DNA from: Clostridia bacterium
GTDB taxonomy: Bacteria; Bacillota; Clostridia; TANB77; CAG-508
Length of the DNA: 49,168 bases
NCBI GenBank assembly: GCA_017625035.1
Contig: JAGALX010000001.1
Span: 1-49,168, forward strand
Reading direction: 5' to 3'
Positions within the stretch are counted from its first letter, which is position 1. Every line of letters starts with the position of its first letter. Under the pieces are notes generated by a model. That model was given only the letters and a program-made list of their open reading frames with translations, searched no databases and was not told where the DNA came from. Positions 27,378 to 36,049 of the stretch are shown piece after piece. The position numbers were made by a program, and so were the translations under genes.

Positions 27378-27494
27378 ATGCCAGAAAATAGAAATTGTGG
27401 ATGCGGTTTTGGTTTTGGTGATGATTGCATCTGGATAATAGTTTTAATTCTTATCTTATGCTGTTGTTGCGGAGGTAACAGAGGATGTTGCTAA
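27378..27494 (+). CDS. 38-residue Cys/Gly-rich membrane peptide
   Basis: Tiny plus-strand gene: MPENRNCGCGFGFGDD, a hydrophobic run of Ile/Leu/Val, then CCCCGGNRGCC. There are nine Cys in 38 residues. AAAGGGGGG ends 8 bp before ATG 27378, an unusually strong ribosome site. A hairpin follows at 27499-27519. The Gly-start/hydrophobic/Cys-end layout recalls the very small sporulation and spore-coat peptides of Firmicutes, but it is not identified. It diverges from mutL, and its promoter was not defined with confidence. Confidence 0.7.
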   Translation: MPENRNCGCGFGFGDDCIWIIVLILILCCCCGGNRGCC

Positions 27495-27498
27495 AAAA

Positions 27499-27519
27499 TA
27501 GAGAATAATTACTTCTCTA
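27499..27519 (+). terminator. Hairpin after the Cys-rich peptide
   Basis: TAGAGAA 27499-27505 and TTCTCTA 27513-27519, then CATTTT. A weak terminator. Confidence 0.5.
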
Positions 27520-27619
27520 CATTTTAGAACAATAGTGGCGGATTTAAAACATTCGAACTTTTTTCAAATTGTATTATGCGCCACGTTTAATTGTTCGCAC
27601 GCCAAATTTTGCAAAAATT

Positions 27620-27650
27620 CCCTAGAATAAATCTAGGGAATTTTTTTCAT
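27620..27650. terminator. Bidirectional terminator
   Basis: CCCTAGA and TCTAGGG pair with AATTTTTTT after them on the plus strand and AATTTTT on the minus side. It ends both the plus-strand peptide message and the minus-strand Ig-like gene. Confidence 0.8.
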
Positions 27651-27666
27651 TCATAATACTTAATAT

Positions 27667-28602
27667 TTATTTAGTTGTTTTTCCTCTGTACTCATTTTTG
27701 AAATTATCTTCATATGCTTCTACAATTATATAATTCACACCATCAATAAGATCTAAACGAATTTCGTATGTTTTTTCATTTATATTATCAATTGTTTTTT
27801 CTTCACCATTGAAATTATAGTGGATTTTTGTTATTTCAAATTCGTCTTCAATATTAACTACAATTTGATTATTTTCTCTTTTTACATTTATTTTAGGTCC
27901 ATTTGTTCCACGTACATCTTTTTCTACAATTGTAACATTACCCGCCTTATCGTATGCTTTCACAGTTAATTTATTATCACCTTTTAATACATCTATTTCT
28001 ACACTTAAAGATTTTTCATCTTCTGATAATCCTGTAACTTTAGTTTCTGCTCCACCATTCCAGCTATATGTTATATAAGACATTCTTACTTCATCTGATG
28101 CATTTATACTTACTTTTCCGGTTGTTGTTCCTAATGATACTATAGGCTCTGTTTTATCTTTAGTAACAGCCACTTCCCAATTTTCTTCTGCAATTCCTTC
28201 ATATGAAATTTTTATTGGGTCATATTTTATTGAACTGCCATTTGAATCTATAACTTCTAGATTTAAGTCATTTGTACCTATTGTAGTTTCTATTTCTAAG
28301 TCAAAATTATTTTCACCATTTTTTTCTACTATGCTTTCTAAACCATCATTCCAAGAATATATTATTTTTTGAATTCCTATTTTTGAACTAATATTTAATA
28401 TAGTTATATCTTCATTTCTTACAACATTTATATCAGGTCTTTCTACATATACATCACTTTCTTTAGCATTTTTTAGTCCAAAAATTCCTTCAATTATCAA
28501 TATTATAGCAAATATTATAATAAAACAAATAAAAAAACTAATTACTTTTTTTATTTGTTTTTTTGAATTTTTTTCTTTTCCAAAAGATAAAATTTGATTC
28601 AT
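27667..28602 (-). CDS. Membrane-anchored Ig-like-repeat surface protein
   Basis: One N-terminal membrane segment (about 21-41, FFICFIIIFAIILIIEG) and an outward part with three related Ig-like domains. Each has a YSWNDG/YSWNGG/YNFNGE motif and a later N-x-L-x-V-x-A-Y/D-x-G segment (GDNKLTVKAYDKAGN). It resembles bacterial adhesin or SLH-linked Ig-like domains; no enzyme motif. 312 residues. Start ATG 28602, with AAAGGTG 7 bp upstream; an in-frame GTG at 28611 is part of that site. Role on the cell surface unknown. Confidence 0.75.
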   Translation of the reverse strand: MNQILSFGKEKNSKKQIKKVISFFICFIIIFAIILIIEGIFGLKNAKESDVYVERPDINVVRNEDITILNISSKIGIQKIIYSWNDGLESIVEKNGENNFDLEIETTIGTNDLNLEVIDSNGSSIKYDPIKISYEGIAEENWEVAVTKDKTEPIVSLGTTTGKVSINASDEVRMSYITYSWNGGAETKVTGLSEDEKSLSVEIDVLKGDNKLTVKAYDKAGNVTIVEKDVRGTNGPKINVKRENNQIVVNIEDEFEITKIHYNFNGEEKTIDNINEKTYEIRLDLIDGVNYIIVEAYEDNFKNEYRGKTTK

Positions 28603-28676
28603 TTTTTTCACCTTTCCTTTACATTTTTTCTAATTATATCATAAGGTATTTTTTAAGTAAACTAAAATTAAAAAAT

Positions 28677-28713
28677 GCATAATAAAAAATTTTGAAAAAA
28701 TTTTTTATTATGC
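28677..28713. terminator. Long palindrome after spoIIE
   Basis: A 17-bp perfect stem, 28677-28693 with 28697-28713, and a 3-nt GAA loop. Starts GCATAATAAAAAATTTT. It has internal T-rich arms rather than a T-tail. Confidence 0.7.
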
Positions 28714-28718
28714 TATAA

Positions 28719-31208
28719 TTATTTACTAACCTTTGCAACGATTACAGTCATATCATCTTTTTCTTTTCCATAATCATTATCAATAGCCTCACTAATTATT
28801 AAATCTGCAATTTGTTGTACATCATCAGTTTGAATTTCTTCTAAGAAATATTTTAACCATAATTCTTTGTGTAAATACTCTGAATTTGACTCTATTATTC
28901 CATCACTACACATTACTATGATATCACCATCTTTTACGTCTTTATCATATACAACCAAATCAATATTATTTACTAATCCTGTAGGCAATGATATAGAATT
29001 TACAAGTTCAACTTCTTTGTTTCGTTTTATATATGTTGGGCATGCACCATTTTTTATAAATTCTATATTTCCTTGATATAAATCTAATATTAATACATCT
29101 AAGGTAGCGTACATATCTTCATCATTATTTGCAGATAATGTCGAATTAATCATTTTTATGGAAACATCTTTTTTGAATCCAGAGCTTAACATTCGCTCTA
29201 ACATTTTTATGGCTATTTTGCTACTTTTTCTAGCTTCTGGTCCTGACCCCATACCATCACTTATTGCTAATAGATATTTTCCATCATTTAATTTGGTTTG
29301 TAAACTTGTATCTCCTGATACAGAAGAATTATGTTTTTTTGCTCTTGCTATACCAACTTTTAAATTGTATAAATCATTTGATATAAAAGTATATGAACAT
29401 ATATTTTCTTTTGTTTTTATTCCACATTTATGTTTTTGTAATGTCATTTTTTCTTCCAATACTTTATTTAGTATTTTTTCGATTTTTTTAACATTACACT
29501 CTACATTATTTTCATCATCGCATGTTTTGGTATAAATATTAACAATTTTTCTGTTTGAATCATTTTTCTTTATTTTTATTTCTGTTGCTATTATACCTTT
29601 TTGAATTAATAATTTATTTATTAATTCTTTTTTACTAGAAAATAAATCTTTTGTATTATCTTTTATATCTTCTGCCAAATCAGAAATTACTTCAGATACA
29701 CCTTGTAATTGAACTGACATATTTTTGTTTTTTTCTTCCATTTTTTTCTTCCAAACAAAATTTATTTGGCTTACTTTATAAGATTTGTTTAAAATTTCAA
29801 TCATATTTTCAATGTCTTTTTCAACACTTTCGTTAATATTTCCTGTTTCTGTACCGATTATGTAGTTATTGTACTTCGCAAATATTAAAATTAAAAGTTC
29901 TTTAGTTAATTTAGTTTTATTACATAAGCATTTATAAATATCATTTAATATTTCTTTAGAATGTTTTATATCTTCATATAGAATGTTATCTTCCATTCCT
30001 TCAAGATTATTTTGTAGCTCTTTTTCAAATATTTTTTTATTTTCAAGCTTGTCTTCTTCTTTTTCTTTATCTTCAACAACAGTTGCTGCTACTTCATCAT
30101 AACTCTTTGCAATTTCTGATATTGTTTCTGAAATATTACTTAATTGATTTATTGTTTCTTTACTTTCTTGTAAAGTTCGTTTATTCATATCTGGTAGTAA
30201 ACTAGAATTATCAAATAATTCATTCATTACTAATTCTGCTTTTTTCGGAATTAATAATAAACCAAGAGAAGCAATTAAAATTTCTTGGAAAAGAATTATT
30301 GGTTCTATATTTCCATCTGAAACATATGTTATTATAATATTTCCTGCTATAAATCCTATTATAACACCTACTTTTCCAATTTTACTGAATATTCCTGCAA
30401 GCATACCAGCTATTGCAAAAGCTGCAACAGTTATTGGTGCTTCATTTCCTATAATTCCAAGTACTATTCCAATTGTTACTCCTCCTGTTGTACCAACTAA
30501 AATACCACTTTTCCACCCTAATATTAAAACAATTAAAATGCATAATACATTTTTTAAAGAATATCCAAATATATTTATTGGATTTAATGCTGTTATTGCT
30601 ATTGCAATTAATAAACTAGCTCCCATTAATTCTTCTACTGAAAAGACCTTCTTTTCACCATATTCGTGTATTACATCTATTGCATTTGTAAATATTTTGT
30701 AGAAAATATATGTTGTTATGCATGACATTATTGCAAATAATAAATTTGATATACTTATTGATGTAAATACCATTGGAAGCACTTCTACAATTAAAATCGA
30801 AATTACTATATTTTTTCCTAATTTAACTTTTTCATTTACATCATTTTGCTTTTTTGTTTTTATTATAAATAATGTAGCAAAAAATACTAAACTTGTTAGA
30901 AAATAACTTATAGTAATATCTTTGCCAAGTCCAATAAAACTACCTATAAGAGTAAAAATATATATAGCAGTTATTGGTACCCCTGCACTTGCTGCTGCTG
31001 CAAGTATTGATAATGCAAATGGAGCTAGTCCAAGTGAAACATCGCCACCAAAGCTTACCATAGAAATCATAAAAGAAATTATATATATAATAATATTTTG
31101 TTTTGAAAATATCTTTTTTAATAATATAAAAATTTCTTCACTATTAAATTTAACGTCCTGAAAATGATTTTTATTTTTGCTAAAATCATTTGATATATTT
31201 TGAAACAT
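28719..31208 (-). CDS. spoIIE: Stage II sporulation protein E (PP2C phosphatase)
   Basis: Membrane phosphatase that dephosphorylates the anti-sigma factor antagonist and activates sigma-F in the forespore; it also joins the division ring. The N-terminal half has about ten hydrophobic segments (residues 40-330), a central helical region, and a C-terminal PP2C-type domain from about 600: LLAISDGMGSGPEARKSSK, VMCSDGIIESN and DDMTVIVAKV. About 829 residues, like Bacillus SpoIIE. ATG 31208 with AGAGGTG upstream; in-frame GTG 31217 is inside that site. It diverges from the three-gene cluster on the plus strand. Confidence 0.97.
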   Translation of the reverse strand: MFQNISNDFSKNKNHFQDVKFNSEEIFILLKKIFSKQNIIIYIISFMISMVSFGGDVSLGLAPFALSILAAAASAGVPITAIYIFTLIGSFIGLGKDITISYFLTSLVFFATLFIIKTKKQNDVNEKVKLGKNIVISILIVEVLPMVFTSISISNLLFAIMSCITTYIFYKIFTNAIDVIHEYGEKKVFSVEELMGASLLIAIAITALNPINIFGYSLKNVLCILIVLILGWKSGILVGTTGGVTIGIVLGIIGNEAPITVAAFAIAGMLAGIFSKIGKVGVIIGFIAGNIIITYVSDGNIEPIILFQEILIASLGLLLIPKKAELVMNELFDNSSLLPDMNKRTLQESKETINQLSNISETISEIAKSYDEVAATVVEDKEKEEDKLENKKIFEKELQNNLEGMEDNILYEDIKHSKEILNDIYKCLCNKTKLTKELLILIFAKYNNYIIGTETGNINESVEKDIENMIEILNKSYKVSQINFVWKKKMEEKNKNMSVQLQGVSEVISDLAEDIKDNTKDLFSSKKELINKLLIQKGIIATEIKIKKNDSNRKIVNIYTKTCDDENNVECNVKKIEKILNKVLEEKMTLQKHKCGIKTKENICSYTFISNDLYNLKVGIARAKKHNSSVSGDTSLQTKLNDGKYLLAISDGMGSGPEARKSSKIAIKMLERMLSSGFKKDVSIKMINSTLSANNDEDMYATLDVLILDLYQGNIEFIKNGACPTYIKRNKEVELVNSISLPTGLVNNIDLVVYDKDVKDGDIIVMCSDGIIESNSEYLHKELWLKYFLEEIQTDDVQQIADLIISEAIDNDYGKEKDDMTVIVAKVSK

Positions 31209-31480
31209 CCTTACCACCTCTTACCTTTTTTATTTATGCATATATATATTACACAATTTAAAATGAAATATTTGTCGTTTTAAATACATAAATACTAAAA
31301 AGTTTTTTACATATTGTGATATAATTTATTATTTTTCCTTATTATTTTTTTTAATAACACAAATTACGATTCCTATTCTACCTCAAAATACCATAAAAAA
31401 CAATATTTAAGGAAAAATTTTATATATACATTTTAATTATTTTGCATATATTATAATAAATACTTTTTTATGGAGGTCCT

Positions 31481-31636
31481 ATGAATAATAATATGGATAT
31501 TTCAAAACTAATGAATACATTGTCTAAGATGGATAAAAAAGATTTGGAAAATGGAATTAAGCAATTAAATCAGGTTTTAAGTTCTGGTGATAATAAAAAA
31601 ATAATTGAGCAGTTAAAAAATAATATGAATAAATAA
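31481..31636 (+). CDS. Small helical protein, first gene of the spoIIE-adjacent cluster
   Basis: 51 residues (MNNNMDISKLMNTLSKMDKK...), GGAGGT 5 bp before ATG. Helical and charged, no signal or membrane segment. TAA at 31634 is 19 bp before the next gene. Not recognised. It is divergent from spoIIE, so the 260-bp gap probably holds both promoters. Confidence 0.75.
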   Translation: MNNNMDISKLMNTLSKMDKKDLENGIKQLNQVLSSGDNKKIIEQLKNNMNK

Positions 31637-31655
31637 TATGGAGGTTTTTTAATAT

Positions 31656-32120
31656 ATGGATGGAGATATGAATGATATTTTTCAAAAATTAAATACTATA
31701 TTAGAAGATAAAGATATGTCTAATAATTTGAAGAATATCTTAAATAATTTTTCTTCATCTAATGACTCAGACAATTCATCTGAATCTTCTAATAATAAAA
31801 ATTCAAGTAGCTTTGGATCTTATAATAATAAAAAAGATTCAGGTAGCTTTGAATCTAATAATACAAAAAATTTCGATGGATCTGAATCATCTCAAAAAAT
31901 GCCAGAATTCGATATTAACATGATTTTAAAAATAAAAACTATAATGGATTCCTTAAATAAAAACTCTGATGATCCAAGATCAAATTTGTTACTATCTTTA
32001 AAACCTTATCTTGGAGATAATAAAAAAGAAAAAATTGATCAATATGTAAAATTTTTGCAATTTGCGAAAGTACTAGAAGTATTGAATCCAATGGGTGGTG
32101 ATACTATAAAAAATGAATAA
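31656..32120 (+). CDS. Ser/Asn-rich protein, second gene of the cluster
   Basis: 154 residues. The start is DIFQKLNTILEDKDMSNNLK, then a low-complexity Ser/Asn/Lys stretch (about 30-80), then a conserved-looking helical end: DPRSNLLLSLKPYLGDNKKEKIDQ and FLQFAKVLEVLNPMGG. GGAGGT precedes ATG 31656. The C-terminal half looks folded and may be a small family; no function known. It overlaps the next gene by 8 bp, so the pair is translationally coupled. Confidence 0.75.
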   Translation: MDGDMNDIFQKLNTILEDKDMSNNLKNILNNFSSSNDSDNSSESSNNKNSSSFGSYNNKKDSGSFESNNTKNFDGSESSQKMPEFDINMILKIKTIMDSLNKNSDDPRSNLLLSLKPYLGDNKKEKIDQYVKFLQFAKVLEVLNPMGGDTIKNE

Positions 32121-32454
32121 TTTTTTTCCACCAATAAACATGCATAAATACAATAGACCTAATTTATATATACCGCCACCTGCTTATAAAGTTAATTATG
32201 ATTCAACTTATTCTAAAAAAAGTGAAAATTATGATAATACAACTTATGATAATTCGACCAATAAGAATGAGAAAAAAAAACAAAATAGCTCTAAAGAAAA
32301 ACACAATCATTTATCTGAAAAGCCATTATTTGAAATTTATGGTATAAAATTATATAGTGATGATATTTTAATATTACTTATAATATTTTTCTTATATAAA
32401 GAAGAAGTTAATGATATGCTTCTTTTAGTTGCTTTGTTTTCTTTGTTGTTTTAA
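32113..32454 (+). CDS. Pro/Tyr-rich membrane protein, third gene of the cluster
   Basis: 113 residues. The N-terminus is Pro/Tyr/Asn-rich (NLYIPPPAYKVNYDST), the middle is Lys/Asn-rich, and the end is hydrophobic (LFEIYGIKLYSDDILILLII, then FLYKEEV and DMLLLVALFSLLF), so it is C-terminally membrane-bound. ATG 32113 overlaps the previous stop. It ends 3 bp before the 58-bp inverted repeat, which probably stops the message. Confidence 0.75.
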   Translation: MNNFFPPINMHKYNRPNLYIPPPAYKVNYDSTYSKKSENYDNTTYDNSTNKNEKKKQNSSKEKHNHLSEKPLFEIYGIKLYSDDILILLIIFFLYKEEVNDMLLLVALFSLLF

Positions 32455-32457
32455 GAC

Positions 32458-32602
32458 GTGGGATTTGGGGACGGTTCTCTTTTCCCATTTTTGGGAATTT
32501 GGGACAGTCTTAAAATTTTTAAGACGTCCAACAAGTTATTACTGTTTTAAGACTGTCCCAAATTCCCAAAAATGGGAAAAGAGAACCGTCCCCAAATCCC
32601 AC
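32458..32602. repeat. 58-bp perfect inverted repeat (GGGGACGG type)
   Basis: 32458-32515 is the exact reverse complement of 32545-32602, with a 29-bp centre. Arms contain TTTGGGGACGGTTCTC and GGGACAGTC, with an inner CCCATTTTTGGG hairpin. GGGGACGG palindromes of this kind are known dispersed repeats in Firmicutes and are often linked to REP-associated (Y1) transposases. None is encoded here. It lies between convergent genes (32454 and 32612) and could act as a two-way terminator. Confidence 0.85.
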
Positions 32603-32611
32603 AAAATCCTA

Positions 32612-34660
32612 CTATTCCTCCATAACTTCATCCTCAAAAAAATACGAATCAAATATATCTCTTGCAACTTGAGCTGCATAAGCACCATGCGCACCATTTT
32701 CAATTATAGTCACAACAGCAATTTCAGGATCATCATATGGAGCAAAACCCACAAACCAAGCATGGGTTTTATCCCCAGCCTGTGCAGAACCAGTTTTTCC
32801 TCCTACTTGAATAGCTGAATCTTTAAATGTTGAATATGCAGTTCCGCCAGATTCTGTAGTTACATTTTTCATTCCTTCTAAAACAGCTTTTACATTTTCA
32901 TCTTCAAAAAGTTTTTCTTCTATATTTTCATCCTTTACTCCTAAAACATTATTCACATGTTCATTTATTTCTTCTTTGGATACTTCACTTTTATCAGAAT
33001 TTATAATTGATTTTACAATTGTTACATCTATTTGATGTCCACCATTAACTAATATACTTATATATTTAGCCATTTGTAAAGGTGTAACATTATTATAACT
33101 TTGTCCAATTGAAGCTGATAAAGTTTCGCCTAAATACCATTCACGATTTTCCTTTTCTGCTTTATCTTTGCCAGCGATACTACCTGATGACTCACTTGGA
33201 AGTTCTATTCCGGTTTTACGTCCTAATCCAAAATATTTAGAATAATTAGCAAGTGTATCTATTCCTATTCTATTACCAACTTCATAATAAAAACAATTGC
33301 ATGAATGTTGTATAGATTGAGAAACATTTAACGCACCATGACCTCTTCTATATGTGGAATAATACCAACATACTGGTTTATGCGCATACGGATAAACACC
33401 TGCACAATTTATTTTGTCTGTAGTATTTATTGCATTTGTTTCTAATCCAGCTATTGCTGTAACCATTTTAAATGTAGATCCTGGTGCATATGTACCGCTT
33501 ATAGCTCTATTATATAATGCTTCATTTTCTCTATATTCATTATATTTTTCTGTACTAATGCCCTCTACAAATAGTTGAGGTTCATAATCTGGATAACTTG
33601 CTAAAGCCAATATTTCGCCTGTTTTGGTATTCATAACAACTACCGCACCAGCTTTTGCATCACTTGTTTCAGCATAACCACCATTTGCAATTTTTTCGAT
33701 ATCATATTTTAATGCTTGCTCAGCAACCGATTGAACTTTAGCATCTATTGTAAGCTGAACATCTGAGCCAACTATTGGCTCTTCTGTAATATATTCTCCA
33801 GTTATATTTCCGTTTACGTCCATATCAATTTGTCTTATTCCATTTTGTCCTCGCAAATATGATTCAAAAACATATTGTATACCTGTTTTTCCAATTATTT
33901 CGTTTTTATTATATTCTTCTCCAACATTTTCTAGCTCTGTTTGTGTTATTTTTCCACAATATCCTAACACATGAGAAGCTAGTGTCCCATTATTATAAGT
34001 CACGACTGGTTTTGTAACAATATCAATACCAGAAAAGCTATTATTTTTTTCGCTAAATTTTAAAACAGAATTTTTTGTAATATTATTTGCAATTTCAATT
34101 GGCCTTACATTACTATATCCATTGTGAGATATTTCATATCTTATTGCCATAATTTTTCTTGCTTCTGTTATATCTTCATTTTGAATTTCATACTTGTCCT
34201 TAAAAAAATTAAAACATTGTTGTGCATCGTAATTTTCATCTATACCATTATTTTTTTTCCATCTTTTTATAGTGTCTTCATTTTCAGTTGAAAAACCAAA
34301 TGGATTTACTTGTAATATTAAATTATCAACATATGAGTCACCATTTTCTTCTAGTACACGAATAATATTTAATATATTATTATTTAATTGTGCATTATCA
34401 GTTGTAGTTTTATATAAATCTAAATTATATCCCGTACTTGTAGTAACTAGTTTCATTCCATTACGGTCTAATATTTCTCCTCTATCTGCCAATACGATTG
34501 TTTCTCGTGTAAGCCTTGCACTTGACTCTGATCTATATTCATCACCATTAAGTATTTGAAGATTAAAAAGTTGTGCAAGTAGAATGAATCCTACTATATA
34601 TACTGCAACAATTAATATATTGTATCTGAGATTTGTATTACTGTTTTTTTGATTATCCAA
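32612..34660 (-). CDS. mrdA: Penicillin-binding protein 2 (elongasome transpeptidase)
   Basis: Class B PBP that cross-links peptidoglycan during cell elongation. N-terminal membrane segment (about 13-34), dimerisation domain, then transpeptidase motifs YAPGSTFKM (Ser395, Lys398), HSCNC (Ser453) and KTGSAQ (Lys622). 682 residues. TTG 34660 is the start, with GGAGG 6 bp upstream; no closer ATG is better placed. It follows mreBCD in the same direction, as expected for the rod complex. Confidence 0.95.
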   Translation of the reverse strand: MDNQKNSNTNLRYNILIVAVYIVGFILLAQLFNLQILNGDEYRSESSARLTRETIVLADRGEILDRNGMKLVTTSTGYNLDLYKTTTDNAQLNNNILNIIRVLEENGDSYVDNLILQVNPFGFSTENEDTIKRWKKNNGIDENYDAQQCFNFFKDKYEIQNEDITEARKIMAIRYEISHNGYSNVRPIEIANNITKNSVLKFSEKNNSFSGIDIVTKPVVTYNNGTLASHVLGYCGKITQTELENVGEEYNKNEIIGKTGIQYVFESYLRGQNGIRQIDMDVNGNITGEYITEEPIVGSDVQLTIDAKVQSVAEQALKYDIEKIANGGYAETSDAKAGAVVVMNTKTGEILALASYPDYEPQLFVEGISTEKYNEYRENEALYNRAISGTYAPGSTFKMVTAIAGLETNAINTTDKINCAGVYPYAHKPVCWYYSTYRRGHGALNVSQSIQHSCNCFYYEVGNRIGIDTLANYSKYFGLGRKTGIELPSESSGSIAGKDKAEKENREWYLGETLSASIGQSYNNVTPLQMAKYISILVNGGHQIDVTIVKSIINSDKSEVSKEEINEHVNNVLGVKDENIEEKLFEDENVKAVLEGMKNVTTESGGTAYSTFKDSAIQVGGKTGSAQAGDKTHAWFVGFAPYDDPEIAVVTIIENGAHGAYAAQVARDIFDSYFFEDEVMEE

Positions 34661-34675
34661 ATTATCCTCCTTTCC

Positions 34676-35209
34676 TTAAAAATATTTTGGAAACATCTTT
34701 TTATTCTTAAATACACTTTCTGCATATATACCAAATTTATGTATTAATGGATAAAAAATTATTATAATAAATGCATTATAAATTATTTCTATAGCTAAAA
34801 TATAAATAAAAGCTATTAAATTTACATTAATAGACATTTTTATTATATTAAATATGTATAGAAGAATTTCATATATTGCAGTAACAATACTTCCCATTAA
34901 AACAATTGTAATTTTACTATCTTTTGAAAATTTTTTATCCAATATTTCTCCACAAAATCCAACTGCGCCTAATAAAAACGCAGAAATTCCTATTGTGTTT
35001 GAAAATAAAAAATCTGTATACAATCCTAGTATAAATCCTAATATTGCCCCCATTTTTCCATTCATAAATATTCCTATAAATAATGCTAGTAAAACAAATA
35101 AATTTGGCTGGATTCCGGCTATTGTAAACCAATTAAAAAAATTAACCTGAAGCAAATATATTACAAAATATATTACAAATATAGAAACTATGATTAATGC
35201 TTTTTTCAA
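34676..35209 (-). CDS. mreD: Rod shape-determining protein MreD
   Basis: Polytopic membrane protein of the elongation complex. About five hydrophobic segments, with LFVLLALFIGIFMNGKMGAI and LGLYTDFLFSNTIG typical of MreD. The start chosen is TTG 35209 (KKALIIVSIF), 5 bp after GGAGGTG. The longer GTG 35224 start would lie inside that ribosome site. About 177 residues. Next to mreC (its stop is 1 bp before the GTG). Confidence 0.92.
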   Translation of the reverse strand: MKKALIIVSIFVIYFVIYLLQVNFFNWFTIAGIQPNLFVLLALFIGIFMNGKMGAILGFILGLYTDFLFSNTIGISAFLLGAVGFCGEILDKKFSKDSKITIVLMGSIVTAIYEILLYIFNIIKMSINVNLIAFIYILAIEIIYNAFIIIIFYPLIHKFGIYAESVFKNKKMFPKYF

Positions 35210-35224
35210 TTGGTTCACCTCCAC

Positions 35225-36040
35225 TTAATTTTTTAATACTAAAATATTAGTTAAGTTTTCGAAATCTACAGATGTTTCTATATACACATACCTATTAGTT
35301 TTGTTTTGTGTATTTACAATTTCTTTTACTTTTCCTATATTAATGTTTTTTGGATATATTCCTCCAATTCCTGATGTTTGTATATTGTCTCCTTCATTTA
35401 CAACAACATCATTATCTATATATGTTCCCTTTATTTTGTTATTTGAATCTAGTATACCTCTAGTTACTAAACTTTTATCTGTACCCGCAAATATTCCGCT
35501 CACTGCACTAGCTGTATCTACTATAGTTTGAACTTTAGATGTATTATCTTCTGCAGAAACTATATAACCTACTAAGCCTCCATCAGCAACAACAGTCATT
35601 CCTGGCTCAACTCCAATATTTTTTCCCACATTAATTACAACTATTTTACTATAATTAGAAAAATCTCTTTGAATTACATATCCTGGTATTAAATCATAAT
35701 CAGAATATTTATCTGCCAATTTTGTATGCTCTTTTAAAGTTTTATTTTCTGCTTTCAATATTTCTAGCTCTTGATTTTTTTGTTTCAATTCTTCATTTTC
35801 TTTTTTTAATTCTTCATTTTTGTTTTTTAAATAATCAACAGATGCAAAATAATCATCATTTTTTGATATTTTATTTTTTAAATAAGTAATTCCACTTTGA
35901 GCAGACATAGTAAGTTTAGTAAATGGATTTGCTATACGACTCCAAGTATTATTATCTAGATTTGTTAGTATTACTAATAAAATTAGTATAACAGCTGTAA
36001 TAACTATGCCTACTTTACTATTTTTATTGTCTCTATACAT
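35225..36040 (-). CDS. mreC: Rod shape-determining protein MreC
   Basis: Periplasmic-facing scaffold linking MreB/MreD to PBPs. One N-terminal membrane helix, a coiled coil (KNEELKKENEELKQKNQELE), then beta-barrel domains with VINVGKNIGVEPGMTVV, GGLVGYIVSAE and DNIQTSGIGGIYP. 271 residues. GGAG upstream of ATG 36040; 9 bp after mreB. Confidence 0.95.
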   Translation of the reverse strand: MYRDNKNSKVGIVITAVILILLVILTNLDNNTWSRIANPFTKLTMSAQSGITYLKNKISKNDDYFASVDYLKNKNEELKKENEELKQKNQELEILKAENKTLKEHTKLADKYSDYDLIPGYVIQRDFSNYSKIVVINVGKNIGVEPGMTVVADGGLVGYIVSAEDNTSKVQTIVDTASAVSGIFAGTDKSLVTRGILDSNNKIKGTYIDNDVVVNEGDNIQTSGIGGIYPKNINIGKVKEIVNTQNKTNRYVYIETSVDFENLTNILVLKN

Positions 36041-36049
36041 TCTTTTCTC

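Noticed and set aside
31271..31282. Spo0A box upstream of spoIIE
   Set aside because: TTTGTCGTTTTA differs from the TGTCGAA core and lacks a clear promoter at the right distance; too weak to list.
34935..35132. 65-codon minus-strand frame
   Set aside because: Alternative frame inside mreD; no ribosome site.
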